From the NCBI GenBank assembly GCA_008692225.1, contig VICG01000015.1, forward strand, positions 1,691,001-1,755,000: a stretch of DNA of 64,000 nucleotides. Direction: 5' to 3'. Shown one piece after another: positions 35,179 to 47,547 of the stretch (position 1 is the stretch's first letter; every line of letters starts with the position of its first letter). Origin of the DNA: Monilinia fructicola. Its lineage: Eukaryota > Ascomycota > Leotiomycetes > Helotiales > Sclerotiniaceae. A model generated the notes under the pieces. That model was not told where the DNA came from, did no database searches, and saw only the letters and a program-made list of their open reading frames with translations. The position numbers were made by a program, and so were the translations under genes.

Positions 35179-36668
35179 ATGTTCAAGTTAGCAAGAAGCC
35201 AGCCTTTGGCAGCTGCCTTGAAGGCAAGCAGGGTGAGTTTTCCAGATAATAAGTAGTCTCTTATCAACAAAGTTAACATGCCCCTAGGTCTCTATGCCAT
35301 CCCGCATGGCCGGCGCTGCGCAACAAAAGAGAGCTTTGAGTATACATGAGTATCTCTCAGCGGATCTGTTGAGAAAGGTACGAAATAGACACACGGGCGG
35401 AGACGAGTCTGACGAGAATATAGTACGGAATTGGTGTTCCAAATGGATCTGTTGCGAAAACAGGCGCCGAGGCTGAGGCTATTGCAAAGAAGATTGGCGG
35501 AGATGACATGGTCATCAAGGCACAAGTTCTTGCAGGTGGAAGAGGAAAGGGTACCTTCGACAATGGGTTAAAGGGAGGTGTTAGAGTGATCTACTCTCCT
35601 ACCGAAGCAAAGATGTTTGCTGAACAAATGATCGGACACAAGCTTGTTACCAAGCAAACTGGTGCCCAAGGACGTATCTGTAACTCCGTCTACATTTGTG
35701 AGCGCAAGTTTGCTCGCAGAGAATTCTACCTTGCTATCTTGATGGATCGTGCTTCCCAAGGACCAGTTATCGTTTCTTCATCTCAAGGTGGAATGGATAT
35801 CGAGACTGTTGCAAAGGAAAGCCCAAACGCAATCACAACTACCTACATTGATATCCACAAGGGTGTTACCGATGATATTGCGCGAAAGATTGTTACTGAT
35901 ATCGGCTTCAGTGAGCAATGTATCGAGGATGCTAAGGATACTGTCCAAAAGCTTTACAAGATCTTCATGGAGAAAGATGCTACCCAAATCGAGATCAACC
36001 CTCTTTCTGAGACCTCTGACCACAAGGTTCTTGCCATGGATGCTAAACTTGGATTTGATGACAACGCTGAGTTCCGTCAAAAGGAGGTCTTTGAATTGCG
36101 CGACACTACTCAGGAAGATGCCGAGGAAGTCCGTGCTGCCGAATCAGGTCTTAACTTCATCAAACTCGGTGGTGACATCGGATGCTTGGTGAACGGTGCT
36201 GGTCTTGCTATGGCTACTATGGATATCATCAAGCTTAACGGTGGTGAGCCAGCTAATTTCCTCGATGTTGGAGGTGGAGCCACCCCACAAGCTATCAAGG
36301 AGGCTTTCACTCTTATCACCAGCGACCCCAAGGTTACCGCTATCTTTGTAAACATCTTCGGTGGTATCGTTCGATGTGATGCTATCGCTCAAGGTCTTAT
36401 CAGTACCGTCGAGAGCATGAACCTTAGAATTCCAATCATTGCCAGATTGCAAGGAACAAACATGGAGGCTGCACACAAGTTGATCAACGATTCTGGTCTT
36501 AAGATCTTCTCCATTGATGACTTGCAAAGCGCAGCAGAGAAGGCTGTGCAATTCTCAAAGGTTGTGAAGATGGGTAAGTTTAATTTCAACCCATCACAGT
36601 GATCATCGCTAACATATCAAACAGCTCGTGATATCGACGTTGGTGTTGAGTTTTCTTTAGGCATTTAA
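35179..36668 (+). CDS. LSC2: Succinate-CoA ligase beta subunit, mitochondrial
   Basis: TCA-cycle enzyme: converts succinyl-CoA to succinate with substrate-level NTP formation, as a heterodimer with the alpha subunit in the mitochondrial matrix. Exons 35179-35232, 35288-35377, 35424-36573 and 36625-36668 join in frame to 445 residues. The N-terminus is a basic presequence ([18 protein letters not shown]), followed by [19 protein letters not shown]. The ATP-grasp part has [14 protein letters not shown], and the family C-terminal domain has the nucleotide/CoA-ligase stretch [14 protein letters not shown] and [13 protein letters not shown]. Reading through the last donor would give a false shorter end at 36602. 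The promoter is shared with the charged protein upstream. The specificity for ADP or GDP cannot be judged. Confidence 0.95.
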
Positions 36669-37076
36669 GCGGTTACATAGATCGGTATTCTCCTTGTTTG
36701 TATTGATTCCCTCCGTCTATAGATCAATGGATGACCGGGGCTCAGTTACCATGTATAATGCATTAAGTTCCATGTCCATATTCGTTATATTCCCGATTCA
36801 TTCATTGTAAACTATCTTGAGATACTGTGATAATCATTCATTCATGTTCAAGCCACCTTTAGGGGCAATACGATAATCTAAACAAAAATTTGCAACGTGC
36901 TAACTATATACCAATGATCCATTTCGATATCACGAATGCTATCCCGAACAACGTTGTTGGGACTTCTAATCATCAATTCCTTAATATCTCCAACTCATTC
37001 TTTCTCAATACGACCCCAAGGCAAGGTTCAATCCTGTCCATGAGGTCAGTCTTCCAAACAGAAGATAGCTACTACC
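36669..37076. other. Convergent 3' region
   Basis: About 400 bases with nothing recognisable, A/T-rich as expected for 3' untranslated sequence. Confidence 0.4.
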
Positions 37077-37754
37077 TCAACCAATAACCAGCTCTCCTTT
37101 CCCCCCACCCCGCATCAACCTCCCAATATTCCCACGATTCGCAATCCTAATAACATAAACCGGATCCATTTCCACGTTCACCTCTCCATTCCCACTCCCA
37201 AGCGCATCCGCACCCCGATCTCCACCCCCCGGTCCCTGCGGCAAGAAGAAAACAACCACCAAAGCCACCACCAGCGCCATCCAATCTAGCTCCCTAGCCC
37301 TCCGAGCAAGCAGCAGAACATAGGGTCGCACTTCGGATATGAGATAACATCCGAGTGCGGGGATCGCGGCCCCGAAGGTAAGGATGGCGGTGCAGATTTG
37401 CGGCCGGGAGCGCGGGAGATGGGAGGTTAGGGTGCGAGAGAGGGTGCGGGGGGCGGTGGGCGCGGGGTGCGGGAACGGGTTTGGGATGGTGGGGGGGCGG
37501 GAGAGGTGGAGTTGGGTTTGGTAGTAGGAGGTTGGGGGTTCGTTGGGGGGTCGGGCGGAGAGGGCGCGGGGGCGAGGCGGCGAGGGGTGGGGGGAGTTGC
37601 GTCGGATTTGGGTGGGGGTGGTAGGGTGGAGAGGGAGAAGTCGGGGTGTTTGGGTGGGATTGTGGAGTTGTGGGTTGAAGGGGTGGGAGGCGCGGTATCC
37701 GGTTGTCCAGGAGAGGGGTGAGTAGGGGGGAGGGGCGGGGGTGTAGATGGACAT
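37077..37754 (-). CDS. Small proline-rich membrane protein, unknown
   Basis: I do not recognise this protein. A single exon encodes 225 residues with a good start context (CATCAAA before ATG). The first 115 residues are Pro/Thr/Ser-rich and probably disordered. Two hydrophobic segments follow at roughly 122-142 (ICTAILTFGAAIPALGCYLI) and 155-172 (MALVVALVVVFFLP), separated by an Arg-rich turn. The tail is Gly-rich. GC content and use of C-ending codons are high on this strand, like other segments of the window, so the open frame could partly reflect composition. The absence of stops over 678 bases, the start context and the membrane segments together support a gene, with moderate confidence. 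Confidence 0.5.
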   Translation of the reverse strand: MSIYTPAPPPYSPLSWTTGYRASHPFNPQLHNPTQTPRLLPLHPTTPTQIRRNSPHPSPPRPRALSARPPNEPPTSYYQTQLHLSRPPTIPNPFPHPAPTAPRTLSRTLTSHLPRSRPQICTAILTFGAAIPALGCYLISEVRPYVLLLARRARELDWMALVVALVVVFFLPQGPGGGDRGADALGSGNGEVNVEMDPVYVIRIANRGNIGRLMRGGGKGELVIG

Positions 37755-39424
37755 TTTGATGTGGGGTTTGTTCTTCTTTTTTTTGGTCTAGGCTGACGGT
37801 TAGGAGAAGGTGGGAGCTGATTGTATGGTTTCGAGCAGAGAATTGGAACGAAGTTTGTTCTAGATTTTGGGTGAAAGATGGGGGTGCTTGGTTTGTTTGG
37901 GAGCTTTGAACTGTTCTATTTCATTTCTGGAGAGAAGGGAAAGGGAACGTGAAGGTAAGAGGGGGAGGATTTGGGTTTTATGTTTACGACGCTCTTGTGC
38001 AGAGGTGCTGGGACTTTCCATTGTGTATTCTATATTGTACAGTTGGCTTCAGTACGATATATGGGTTGTTACGAAGAAATTACCACTCTTATTGTGGTTG
38101 GTTGTAGCCGATGTTTCGATTCAAGTCGCGGGATTTTCCATCGTCTATTGTAGATTTGCTTGGATATCCAGGGACATGGATGTCTGGATCCTATTGTCTA
38201 CGCCTATGGTCGTGAAAGTTTGGGGTCGCGAAGATGGGTTACAGTCGAGGAGGATAAAGGTGAAGGAGAACTCTCACAAAAATCCAAACGGTACTTCGAT
38301 GCAACTCTAAGGACCGTGAATAGAATGAAATTAAGCCATGCTCGAAGTGACTAGAAGCTCTGAAGAAAAAAAAAGACTTTACTTGAAACGAAATATGAGT
38401 TTGTATAGTGGGCCATTCATCTAATGTGGATGTGTAACCTTGCGGACTCTGATATAGTAGCTGAAATATGACTTGGGCGACTGCAGCGCTTTATATGTTT
38501 GTATATTCCCATAGACAACCGTAACGACTAGACTGAAGAGTAAAACCATGCAGGATCCTGTGTTCAGAGGCACCGATTTGCTATTTGTAGATTATTCAGA
38601 CCGGTTTGACAGACTGCTGTGCTATAACATCATTTTCCTTTCATGTACAAGTAGAAACCTAACAACATCTCCAGCACGGCGACAGTCCCGGAGAAGGAAG
38701 AGGAAGGGCACCGATTTTATACTACACTGTACATAAAAAAGACAGAGTGCGGTGCGGAAATAAAGCATGACATATTCCAAGAACTGTCTATGAAAATAGG
38801 GAATTCCCGATGCCAATTTCCATGGCTGATAATTACTCCTTTCGAGGAAGGAAGAAACTCTAAGAAATTATTAGTCAGTTCCTATCTACGGACGGGAATA
38901 TCAAGGAAAAACTCGTGTCAGACCTTACCTATATCTAGCACAGGATCATCTGGAGCTACTTAGTAGATAAAACATTCTGTACTGCCTGTGAATACCTCGG
39001 CCCTCAAATGCATTGGGGACATGGTAAACGCGTCAAGATAGAAGAAACTCATAGGGAGCGATATGAATGATTCATATGTCCACCTGGTGCTGGATCAATA
39101 ATGCTCAAATGCAACGAGGGGATGGTTGTTTATGTCTGTGAGATTCTCTTATCATAATCATCGTAATTCTATTTCGTGACCCATATCATACATCTCATAA
39201 CCTCGTAATATAATGCGTCGATGTAAAGCTCAAATATCTTCCAGTCCCACTAGAGAAATTGATCGTATCGCAAACCACTTAAAGTGATGGTAAACATTTT
39301 GAGACGTCCTGACTCCTGTCCTATGCTGTTTATTCTCGACTAACCACCTCCCCTCCAAAAACGCCTTTTTCCCACTCTCCCCCCACGTCTCCCAACCCAC
39401 CACCATCAAGCATGTGATCAAAGT
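37755..39424. other. Intergenic region without a supported gene
   Basis: About 1.7 kb. Short open frames near 37867-38310 have no protein-like composition. The last 200 bases are C-rich on the + strand. No element stands out. Confidence 0.45.
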
Positions 39425-41417
39425 TCAAACGCTGGGAGCAACTCCCTCCCTTGCAACCCCCACGACATTCCACACCCACGGTGCCACATTCCTCAATCCC
39501 TCCCCCAGTCTCTCTGCGTAAACCACCCCCAACCTCTCCTTTCCCCGTCCCCACTCCATCAACGCTGCCCCAACCATTCCATCGCCCCTCTGCCTCTGTA
39601 TCACCTCCACATCCTTAATATCTACCTCCACCCCTCTCATAACTCCACTATCCTCTCCCCAACACCCATTTCCCACCTCCCTTAGCACATACATAACCAT
39701 CTGACACGCACTCACCCAATCTATTTCACACAGGATATTTACCGGAATACCATGATCTATTGCAAATTTCTTCAAGATCTCCGGGTCATAACCTGCCAGA
39801 AATTTGAGGAGACGTTGAAGAGCCAAGAGCCGTGTTACTCGTTGCGGATGATATGGACTTGGGTAGTTGAATGGGTCTGCGTGACGGATCAAGTACACGA
39901 GAATAAAAAAAGCGGAGATGTAATCTGCTTGATCTAGATAAATAAGGTAAATCTCATTGAGAACCATTGGCAAAGGTTGCTGTGCATAGCGCTGCAAGAG
40001 AACGAAATCGTCCAGATTTCCTAGTGCTTTCTGGAAGAAATCGAGACGGCGGTTGATATTCTGATGGGTTTTATGTGCATCAAGTATTGTTGTCTCGATA
40101 TGGCGAAGTACGTGGAGCAAAGAGAAAAGTCGGGTGATAGTTCTTGGGTCTTCTTCTACCACGCGAGACTTTGCAAAGCTATAGGTTTCGTCAAATGGGA
40201 CGAGCTTGTCCAATCTAGGAGTTGAGATTGTGGGATAAGTCAGTAGTTCGCCATAAACACTGCCAGAGACATTGCAACGGTCACAATGGCAGTTGAAAAA
40301 CCAAGTTTTGGCCAATGCTGCTTGGCGGGCTTCCCGTCTTTGTGTCTCATCAATATATGAGATGAACACTTGTTCTCCCTTGGCGATGGGAGAGAGAGCT
40401 CGGAGAGTGGCACGCTTTCCATCAAATGTTATAGCTGCATTTGGATTACAGTGGTGATTGGCGCGTGCTAAGAGAGGATCAAGACAAATTCCTATTGGGC
40501 CATTTCCGATATTAGATTCTACCCGAAACGCATTAGTAGAAAGCTACAGGTATTTGTTAGCAAGGATACAGCCCCAGATATAGCAGGGTGATTTTTACCC
40601 GACATAGAGATTCAAGAGCATATTTGATAAACTCTGGTTTGTATTGGAGAAAGTTTGTAACGGCTTGTGCTTGTAACAGTATATCATCCCACTTCGACTG
40701 GTCTTTCCTGAGCTCATCCTCATGAGATATGAGCTCCATGAATGGGGAGTTCTTTGCAAGAGATTTTGGGCGGCTAATCAATTGAATTGTGGCGCGAACA
40801 GCTGTAGGAAGTATTTTATTCAGGGCAGAGCCAAGACTTTGCGACTGGATATTCTTGCATTGCTGCTCATGGAACGAGCGGTCCAGATCTTTGCATTTCT
40901 TGTCGCAGTAATTGACTGCCTTGCAGTCTAGACAATTTACTGCTGCCTTTTCTGATCGACATTTTGAATAACCACAAGCATTATTTGTGATTGCTTGAGC
41001 ACTAATCTGGGCGCGAGAGTGTTCGAAGAGCTTTTTTGACTTTAGAAGCACACATTCTGCTTTATGGGAGCCTTCAGACTTTAATGATGACTTTTCACAA
41101 TCATCACAACAAAACTTCACCACACCACATATAGAGCAAGGATCTAAGTTGACGCCCTCCCCCGCTTCAACGAAACAATTGGCACATACACGTTGTGTTG
41201 CCTGGTTCTCGGCAATCAACAAAAGGGGTTTTTGTATGACAATGATAGTATCCCCAGGATTTAGATCGACTATTGAGAAAAGACCATTGCCAAGGCTCTT
41301 TGCCGTGCCAATAGTTGTTCTATTGAAATCCATTCTAGTCGATGCTCTGGTGCGACGAGCAATGCGTGATGCAGTTGGATGTGGGTTGTAAACAATAGTG
41401 GAGGTTTGCTGACCCAT
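39425..41417 (-). CDS. SET-domain protein with two MYND-type zinc fingers
   Basis: SMYD-like lysine methyltransferase candidate. Two exons, 41417-40599 and 40543-39425, join in frame to 645 residues. After an N-terminal SET segment (KSLGNGLFSIVDLNPGDTII, residues 37-56) come two Cys-rich fingers. The first (residues about 78-122) has C-x2-C, C-x2-C, FCCDDC and H-x3-C. The second (about 148-188) has CGYSKC, CLDC, YCDKKC and H-x3-C, which is a good MYND pattern. The SET core continues after the intron with ANHHCNPNAAI (the NHSCxPN motif with His for Ser) and EQVFISYID, then post-SET CHCDRC. All catalytic-core elements seem present. The C-terminal part is helical and unremarkable. The target is unknown; SMYD proteins methylate histones or other proteins. 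Confidence 0.9.
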
Positions 41418-42915
41418 ACTGACTTGATCAATGATCTAATCTGAATGTGGTTTGGTGCTTCCGATCTAATCCCAGTAAGTGCATTCAGAAAGATTTACCC
41501 CCTCAAGGGAAGAGACAAACAATGTACTAATTACACTTGAGCTAGCCATTATCTAAAAGTATAGTTTATTTTTATCGGATGGTAATTATCGGCCTCCAAT
41601 CAAAGACCGAATGATGTTAAAATTTAACATATAAAGATCAAAAGGTGAAGTTTTGAAGCGATATTATTTGAATTGAAAATATCCACTTATTGCTTTGTCG
41701 CTTATTTAAAAGAACAATGGTTGGATGACTAGAAACAATCGTGTAGTTTCTAGGCCATTTCAAGACATTCTGGTCATGTTGGGTAGGTCTTCTCAAAACT
41801 GCTCATCCAGGTGAGTAATACCTTGGGTTGATTTGGACCACCAACAATCGATTCACTAGTATCCTATCTTGCCACTCTCCTTTGTATTTGACAGAATCTT
41901 TCTAGGTGTCACCGTCATCTCATTAACATCCTTCTATTGCTCTGATGTGAATTCAGTAATGCCAAGACAATCACTTTCTCTCCTACAGTGTTTCACTCTT
42001 TATTGCTATCTACTGTTCAGACTTGACTTCATGCAATATGAGAAGATGAGGAGGGATTTGAGACCTCCCCAGACCCCTCTCACCTCTAAAACTCTGACAT
42101 ATTTGAGGGAGTTGGAGGGTCGATGAATTCATGTAACCTATTCAACCAACTACGTACTTTTATATTACTTTTTGAGTAGCACTAACTGTTTGAATATACC
42201 CCTAAATTCCAATTTGTCCACTTGAAGCGAATGGATATGCATGTTCAAGTAAAAGCAAAGCCTAACTTTACAGTTGCAGTAGTAGTTCGTTGACTATTTA
42301 TGGCCTGAAAACAGGAACCATTGCAGCAGGAATTAGAAGGCCATTGTCCTAAGGCTCTTGCAATAAAACCAACAGTAAGGTAGCTGATGTTGAACCTGAG
42401 CTGCTGCAGGGAGACTTCCTCATGCTATTCTCTAGCTCATGAATATAAGAATTTAGACGGTACAATATGCTATAGCCGAAATTCCCGCATGAATTGCGCC
42501 TGTATCAACTGTTCTCAGATTGTCACTGGAGAGATCGTGAGATAATCAAGATGAGTGGAATACCTTGGAAAGAAGAGATCAAAATAATCAAAGGAGAATA
42601 GATACCTAACCTACCATACCACCGCGTGTTCAATGCTAGTTGACTATTAATACTGAGATAGATATCGCAAGTCATAGGGAGGATCTCAACGATCGAAATG
42701 AATTGGAAAGAAAAGATCAGATTTCATACAATAGGAACAATAGATACAACATCTCGCTTCAGTTATTCATTTTTGATTAATTATCTGGTTTGTTTCCTAT
42801 ATGGATGGCAGATGAGATTACCTAGGTACTAGATATTACAATCTTATAAGTATCGTATAAATATTGATATTGACATCCATTGATTGATGTACACCTATCG
42901 ATTTACCGGTATTTT

Positions 42916-42945
42916 GATGAGATGAGATGAGATGAGATGAGATGA
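42916..42945 (+). repeat. (GATGA)6 microsatellite
   Basis: Six perfect GATGA units directly in front of the CACGTGAC element upstream of the mitochondrial RRM gene. Confidence 0.9.
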
Positions 42946-42946
42946 G

Positions 42947-42954
42947 CACGTGAC
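42947..42954 (+). promoter_or_regulatory. CACGTGAC E-box upstream of the mitochondrial RRM gene
   Basis: Exact CACGTGAC 225 bases before the split start codon. Confidence 0.4.
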
Positions 42955-43178
42955 TAGGCAGGTAGGCAGTGGGAGGAAGGGGTCCAGGAGTACGCTAGCT
43001 TGAAATGGAACTAGTGCAGCGCTAAGCTAATCTTATACAAGTTTATCGAAGAACAAAATTTCCAAATAATTTTTGATACCATCCACCGATATCAACTCCA
43101 AATCAATTTTATTTTTTCTTTTTTGCCTCCCATTCAATAGAAATCTTCTCAAGTCGATTTCTTCTCAAATCCGCAAAG

Positions 43179-44303
43179 ATGTAAGTTCATATACTGGAAT
43201 TCAATTATTTATTTGCCCAAACTAACAACTGATTCAAGGCATTTCGTCCGTCGTGCCGCTCTCAGAGCTGCTTCCACCACATCCTTCGTCTCTAAACCTC
43301 GCACTATCAACACTCCATCCCCATTCCTTGTCAGAGCCTCAAATGAAAGAATATCATCAGTAGTATTCAGAAGATTTGCAAGTGACGATGCAAATGCTAA
43401 TGAAGAAACCTCTGAAAGCCCAGACGCTCAAGAGCAAGGAACTGTTCAATCAGCTATCGATTCCGCCACAGAGGCTGTCTCAGGATATGCCGCTGAAGCT
43501 AGAGACACCGTCGCTAGGGCAACTGGCTTTGGATCCAACAATGCCGGCTTTGGAATCAGGGAACGTCCTGCCATTGCACCTAACAATGGCATCTACATTG
43601 GAAACTTGTTATTCGATATTACCGAAGAAGACCTCAAGAAAGAATTTGAGCACTTCGGAACTATTACAGATGTTCGAGTCACAAGAGACGCCAGAGGTTT
43701 GAGCAAAGGGTAAGCGCACAAAGTCTTTCCCTACTTGTAGATCATATTTAACAAATCTTCAGATTTGCTTACATTGACTTCGCTGATGTTCAATCCGCAA
43801 CCGCTGCTATTGAAACCAAGAATCAGACTATCTTTGAAGGTCGCCGACTTGTCGTCAACTACATTAACCAGACACCAAAGATTAGGGATCAAAACCCACC
43901 TTCCAAGTGCCTCTTCATTGGAAATCTCGCCTTTGAGATGTCTGATGCAGATTTGAACAGTCTGTTCCGTGAGGTCAGAAACGTTATCGATGTCCGTGTA
44001 GCTATTGATAGACGTACTGGACAGCCAAGAGGTTTCGCTCACGCAGACTTTGTTGACGTTGAGAGCGCCATGAAGGCTCTTGAGCAATTGCAAGGCAAGG
44101 AAGTCTTTAACCGAAAATTGAGAGTCGATTACAGTGCTGGTGAGAGAAACGCCGGTGGCCGTGTTGGTGGTGACCGCAATGGTGGTGACCGTGGATTCGC
44201 TGGCCGAGGTGGTGACCGTGGAGGATATGGTGGTGACCGTGGAGGATATGGTGGTGACCGTGGAGGATATGGTGGTAACCGTGGTGGTAACTCCGCATTC
44301 TAA
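43179..44303 (+). CDS. Mitochondrial two-RRM RNA-binding protein with RGG tail; start codon split by an intron
   Basis: Exons 43179-43180, 43239-43709 and 43763-44303 give 1014 coding bases and 337 residues. There is no usable ATG upstream of the first RRM in the long exon. Instead, AT at 43179-43180 is followed by GTAAGT, an ACTAAC branch site and AAG ending at 43238, and the next base is G, so splicing creates ATG. The result begins MHFVRRAALRAAS, a typical mitochondrial presequence, which supports this reading. Two RRMs follow: RNP2/RNP1 are GIYIGNLLF / GFAYIDF (about residues 115-195) and CLFIGNLAF / GFAHADF (about 210-285). The tail has a tandem GGDRGGYGG repeat. Role: mitochondrial RNA binding, inferred from the two RRMs and the presequence. 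Confidence 0.85.
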
Positions 44304-45522
44304 AGAGAATTCTCAATCTTTGGGGGGTCATACCGATGAACGGACGAATCAACTAACGAACGATCGAATGAATACTTTGTATGATGGATTTAGGTAGGCG
44401 TTATTCATCCATTAGAGGTGGATGGGGAGACTCAAAAGTTGCCTAATGTCATGCGCAGCTCTACTTTTATGGACGCTTCGTATTCTTTCATCTTGTATTA
44501 AGACACCTCAGAATCCTAGTCGGTTGTAATATAAAGGCTTTGATCTGATCAGGCGTAACAACTTGAAGGTCCGAATCTACGGCAGAGATACAAATTCCAC
44601 TCAAGTGCATCATACAGAGGGAGTAAAACTCTTTTGATTATATGTACAATAAAATATCAATTTTATAGATTGCAAAATACGTTAATAATGCATTTCAGAA
44701 CGATCTTGCCACACTTTCATACCGTCATGTATCATTGCAACTGGTATATATTCATATTGCTAAGTACCTAGGTAGGTAGATACCGATACCTAGAACCCTC
44801 AATGTTCGTCTTTACGAATCACCTGCATCTGTAAATGCGCCTTTTACGATATGGGATTATGTTATTATTGTTATTGTTCTTATTATCATCAACGTCATCA
44901 TTGTTATTGACGTCGATGAACTTGAAGAAAAATTGAATTATAAACACCCTTGGAACCTTGAAACCTTGGAAACCATTCCATGCCTACCTATATTGATACC
45001 AAAACACGTGATCAGGCTTATGTAATCCAACTCATCAAATATACGCAGTCATACTTGTGCCGTCACAATATACTTCCAGGTTAATCATTATTATATTATT
45101 AATACACACCTGGGCACCTGCAGTACTTGGAATATCTCTTCGGGTGTCAATCACTTCAATCATTTTTCAGCCGAGGTGTTCCGATTCGAATTTCTAATAT
45201 GCCGACCCCACAATCTAATCCACTCGCCCACGCTATTATTCTGGTATTCTCCGGTATCCACGCAAACAGTCAAATAACGACAACAACGACAACAAATATT
45301 AAGCTTCTATCGATAATCATTAAAAAGTTACATTCCTTCTTGTACAATATATTTGCGCGTATTTGCATTTCTATCAGGTGTTAGTTATCTTCAAAGACCA
45401 ACCCAGATCTTCAAGTTTTACGATCATCAAATAAGTGAAAACGCAAACGGAAAAGGGCGAATATATCCATCAATCAATCATTTAGAGCTACAGAACGTAC
45501 AAAAACTCGACTTTTATCAGCC
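44304..45522. other. Intergenic region upstream of PEX5
   Basis: About 1.2 kb, with a TACCTAGGTA (44765-44774) and a CACGTGAT (45005-45012). The last 350 bases are probably the PEX5 promoter and leader. Confidence 0.45.
45005..45012 (+). promoter_or_regulatory. CACGTGAT E-box upstream of PEX5
   Basis: Exact CACGTGAT about 510 bases before the PEX5 start. Confidence 0.35.
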
Positions 45523-47547
45523 ATGTCGTTCATGGGTGGTGCCGAATGCTCGACAGCAGGAAACCCCCTTAGTCAATTTACAAAACATGTTCAGGATGAC
45601 AAGAGTTTGCAAAGAGATAGGTTGGTTGGTAGAGCTCCTGGAGGCGGTATGCAGGGCATGCGCTCCGGAATGAATATGAATGGAAGTCAGGATCATGTAG
45701 GTATTCTGGGATGATACACATCAGCTAACATGGTACATCTAAGAGATCCTACTTACTAATGCACAAATTGGCAGATGATGAACGATTTTATGCAACAAAA
45801 TGGCCAACTCCCACCGGAAGCTTTCGCCATGCAACATGATCTTCACCAAAACGCACATCTTAGAAATGGATCTCAATCTCCAGGTGTTGGGGGATGGGCT
45901 CAAGAGTTTAATCCTGGGATGCCAGGAATGTCAGAGCAGGCAAGGATGGAGGCAGCGTTCCAAGCTCCCAAAGGTACAGCATTCAGTCCTGCGGATTTCG
46001 CTAGATTTCAACAAATGGGACAATCCAGTTCCGCACGTTCTGGCAGTCCTATGGCACAAAACATGCCGAGTGGCTTTTCATATCAGGGTCCCCAGATGGG
46101 TATGGGTATGGGCATGGGAATGATGGGGATGAATAGAATGGGCATGGGCATGAATATGATGAATCAACCACAGTACCAGCAACCCGAGCAGAGTCTACAG
46201 CAGGACAAAGGAAAAGGAAAAATGGTTGAGCTTGATGATCAGAACTGGGAAGAGCAATTCAAACAAATTGACCTTCAGGGAAAGGAACTCGAGGAGAGTT
46301 TGGCGGCGGAAAGAGAATTAAATGAAATGGATAGGTCAGTCCTTGAATCCGAAACCAATGAATTTGGGGATTTTGAATCGATTTGGAAGGGCATACAAGC
46401 TGAAAATGCTGCCGCTAGGGAAATGGCTGGCGAAGCAAGCCTAAACGATATGAACATAAGCGAATTCGATCAATGGGATGGGTTTGATGCTGTAGGAATA
46501 CATCAATCACCATTCCGGGATCCACAACTCGGAGATTATATGTTCGAAACAGAGAACATCCTTAAGGATATTGCCAACCCATTCGATGAGGGCGTTCGGA
46601 TAATGCATGATGGAGGTAATTTGTCTCTTGCTGCATTAGCATTCGAAGCCGCAGTACAGAAAGACCCCCAGCATGTCGACGCATGGGTTCTCTTAGGTTC
46701 AGCACAAGCACAGAATGAAAAGGAGACACCCGCAATTCGGGCTTTAGAACAAGCTTTGAAGGTTGACCCTATGAATCTTACAGCTCTAATGGGCCTGGCA
46801 GTTTCTTACACAAACGAAGGCTATGATAGTACCGCCTACCGTACACTTGAGCGCTGGCTCTCCGTTAAATATCCATCTATAATTGCTCCGGGCGCTCTAT
46901 CGTCAGAGAACGATATTGGTTTCACCGACCGGCATCAGCTCCATGAAAAGGTTACTGACCTGTTCATTCGTGCCGCTCAACTTTCACCCGATGGCGAACA
47001 CATGGACCCAGATGTGCAGGTCGGTCTCGGTGTCCTCTTCTATGGCGCCGAAGAATACGACAAAGCAGTCGATTGTTTCACCGCTGCTCTCGCCTCAACA
47101 GAATCTGGAACCTCAAATCAAAGAGATCAAGTCCATCTCTTATGGAATCGTCTCGGTGCTACCCTCGCTAATTCTGGTCGCAGCGAAGAAGCTATCGCTG
47201 CCTACGAAAAAGCCCTCACCCTCCGCACCAACTTTGTGCGAGCTCGCTATAACCTCGGCGTTTCTTGCATCAACATCGGATGTTATGAAGAAGCTGCTTC
47301 TCACCTTCTAGGTGCATTAGCCATGCATAAGATTGTGGAAAATGAAGGCAGAGAAAAGGCAAGAGATGTACTTGGTGGTGGAAGTGTTAGTGAAGCGGAC
47401 CTTGAAAGAATGATTTCACAGAACCAAAGTACGAATTTATATGATACGTTAAGAAGAGTATTCAGTCAAATGGGTCGAAGAGATTTGGCGGAACGTGTGG
47501 TGGCTGGTATGGATGTCGAAAGCTTTAGGGGGGAGTTTGATTTTTAA
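45523..47547 (+). CDS. PEX5: Peroxisomal targeting signal 1 receptor
   Basis: Cycling receptor that binds C-terminal SKL-type signals through its TPR domain and delivers matrix proteins to the peroxisome. Exons 45523-45696 and 45775-47547 join in frame to 648 residues, the usual fungal size. The N-terminus has the conserved MSFMGGAEC, with the cysteine at position 9 used for ubiquitin-dependent recycling. WxxxF-type peroxin-binding elements are visible (WAQEF, NWEEQF, and QWDGF as a variant). A Met/Gly-rich MGMGMGMGMMGMN stretch sits near residue 165. TPR repeats start near residue 335 (ALAFEAAVQKDPQHVDAWVLLG) and continue to the end (EEAIAAYEKALTLRTNFVRA, then YNLGVSCINIGCYEEA). The intron acceptor follows an ACTAAT branch site. 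Confidence 0.96.

Larger units (their letters stand above)
41418..43178. other. Long divergent intergenic region
   Basis: About 1.75 kb, fairly AT-rich. It contains a TACCTAGGTA (42819-42828), a GATGA microsatellite and a CACGTGAC near its right end. A 258-base open frame at 41869-42126 has no recognisable content and I do not call it. Confidence 0.45.

Noticed and set aside
37020..37050. GGTTCAATCC, similar to a tRNA B box
   Set aside because: No A box or cloverleaf could be laid out around it.
41869..42126. 258-base open frame
   Set aside because: No start context, no homology I recognise, and AT-rich flanks; not enough to call a gene.
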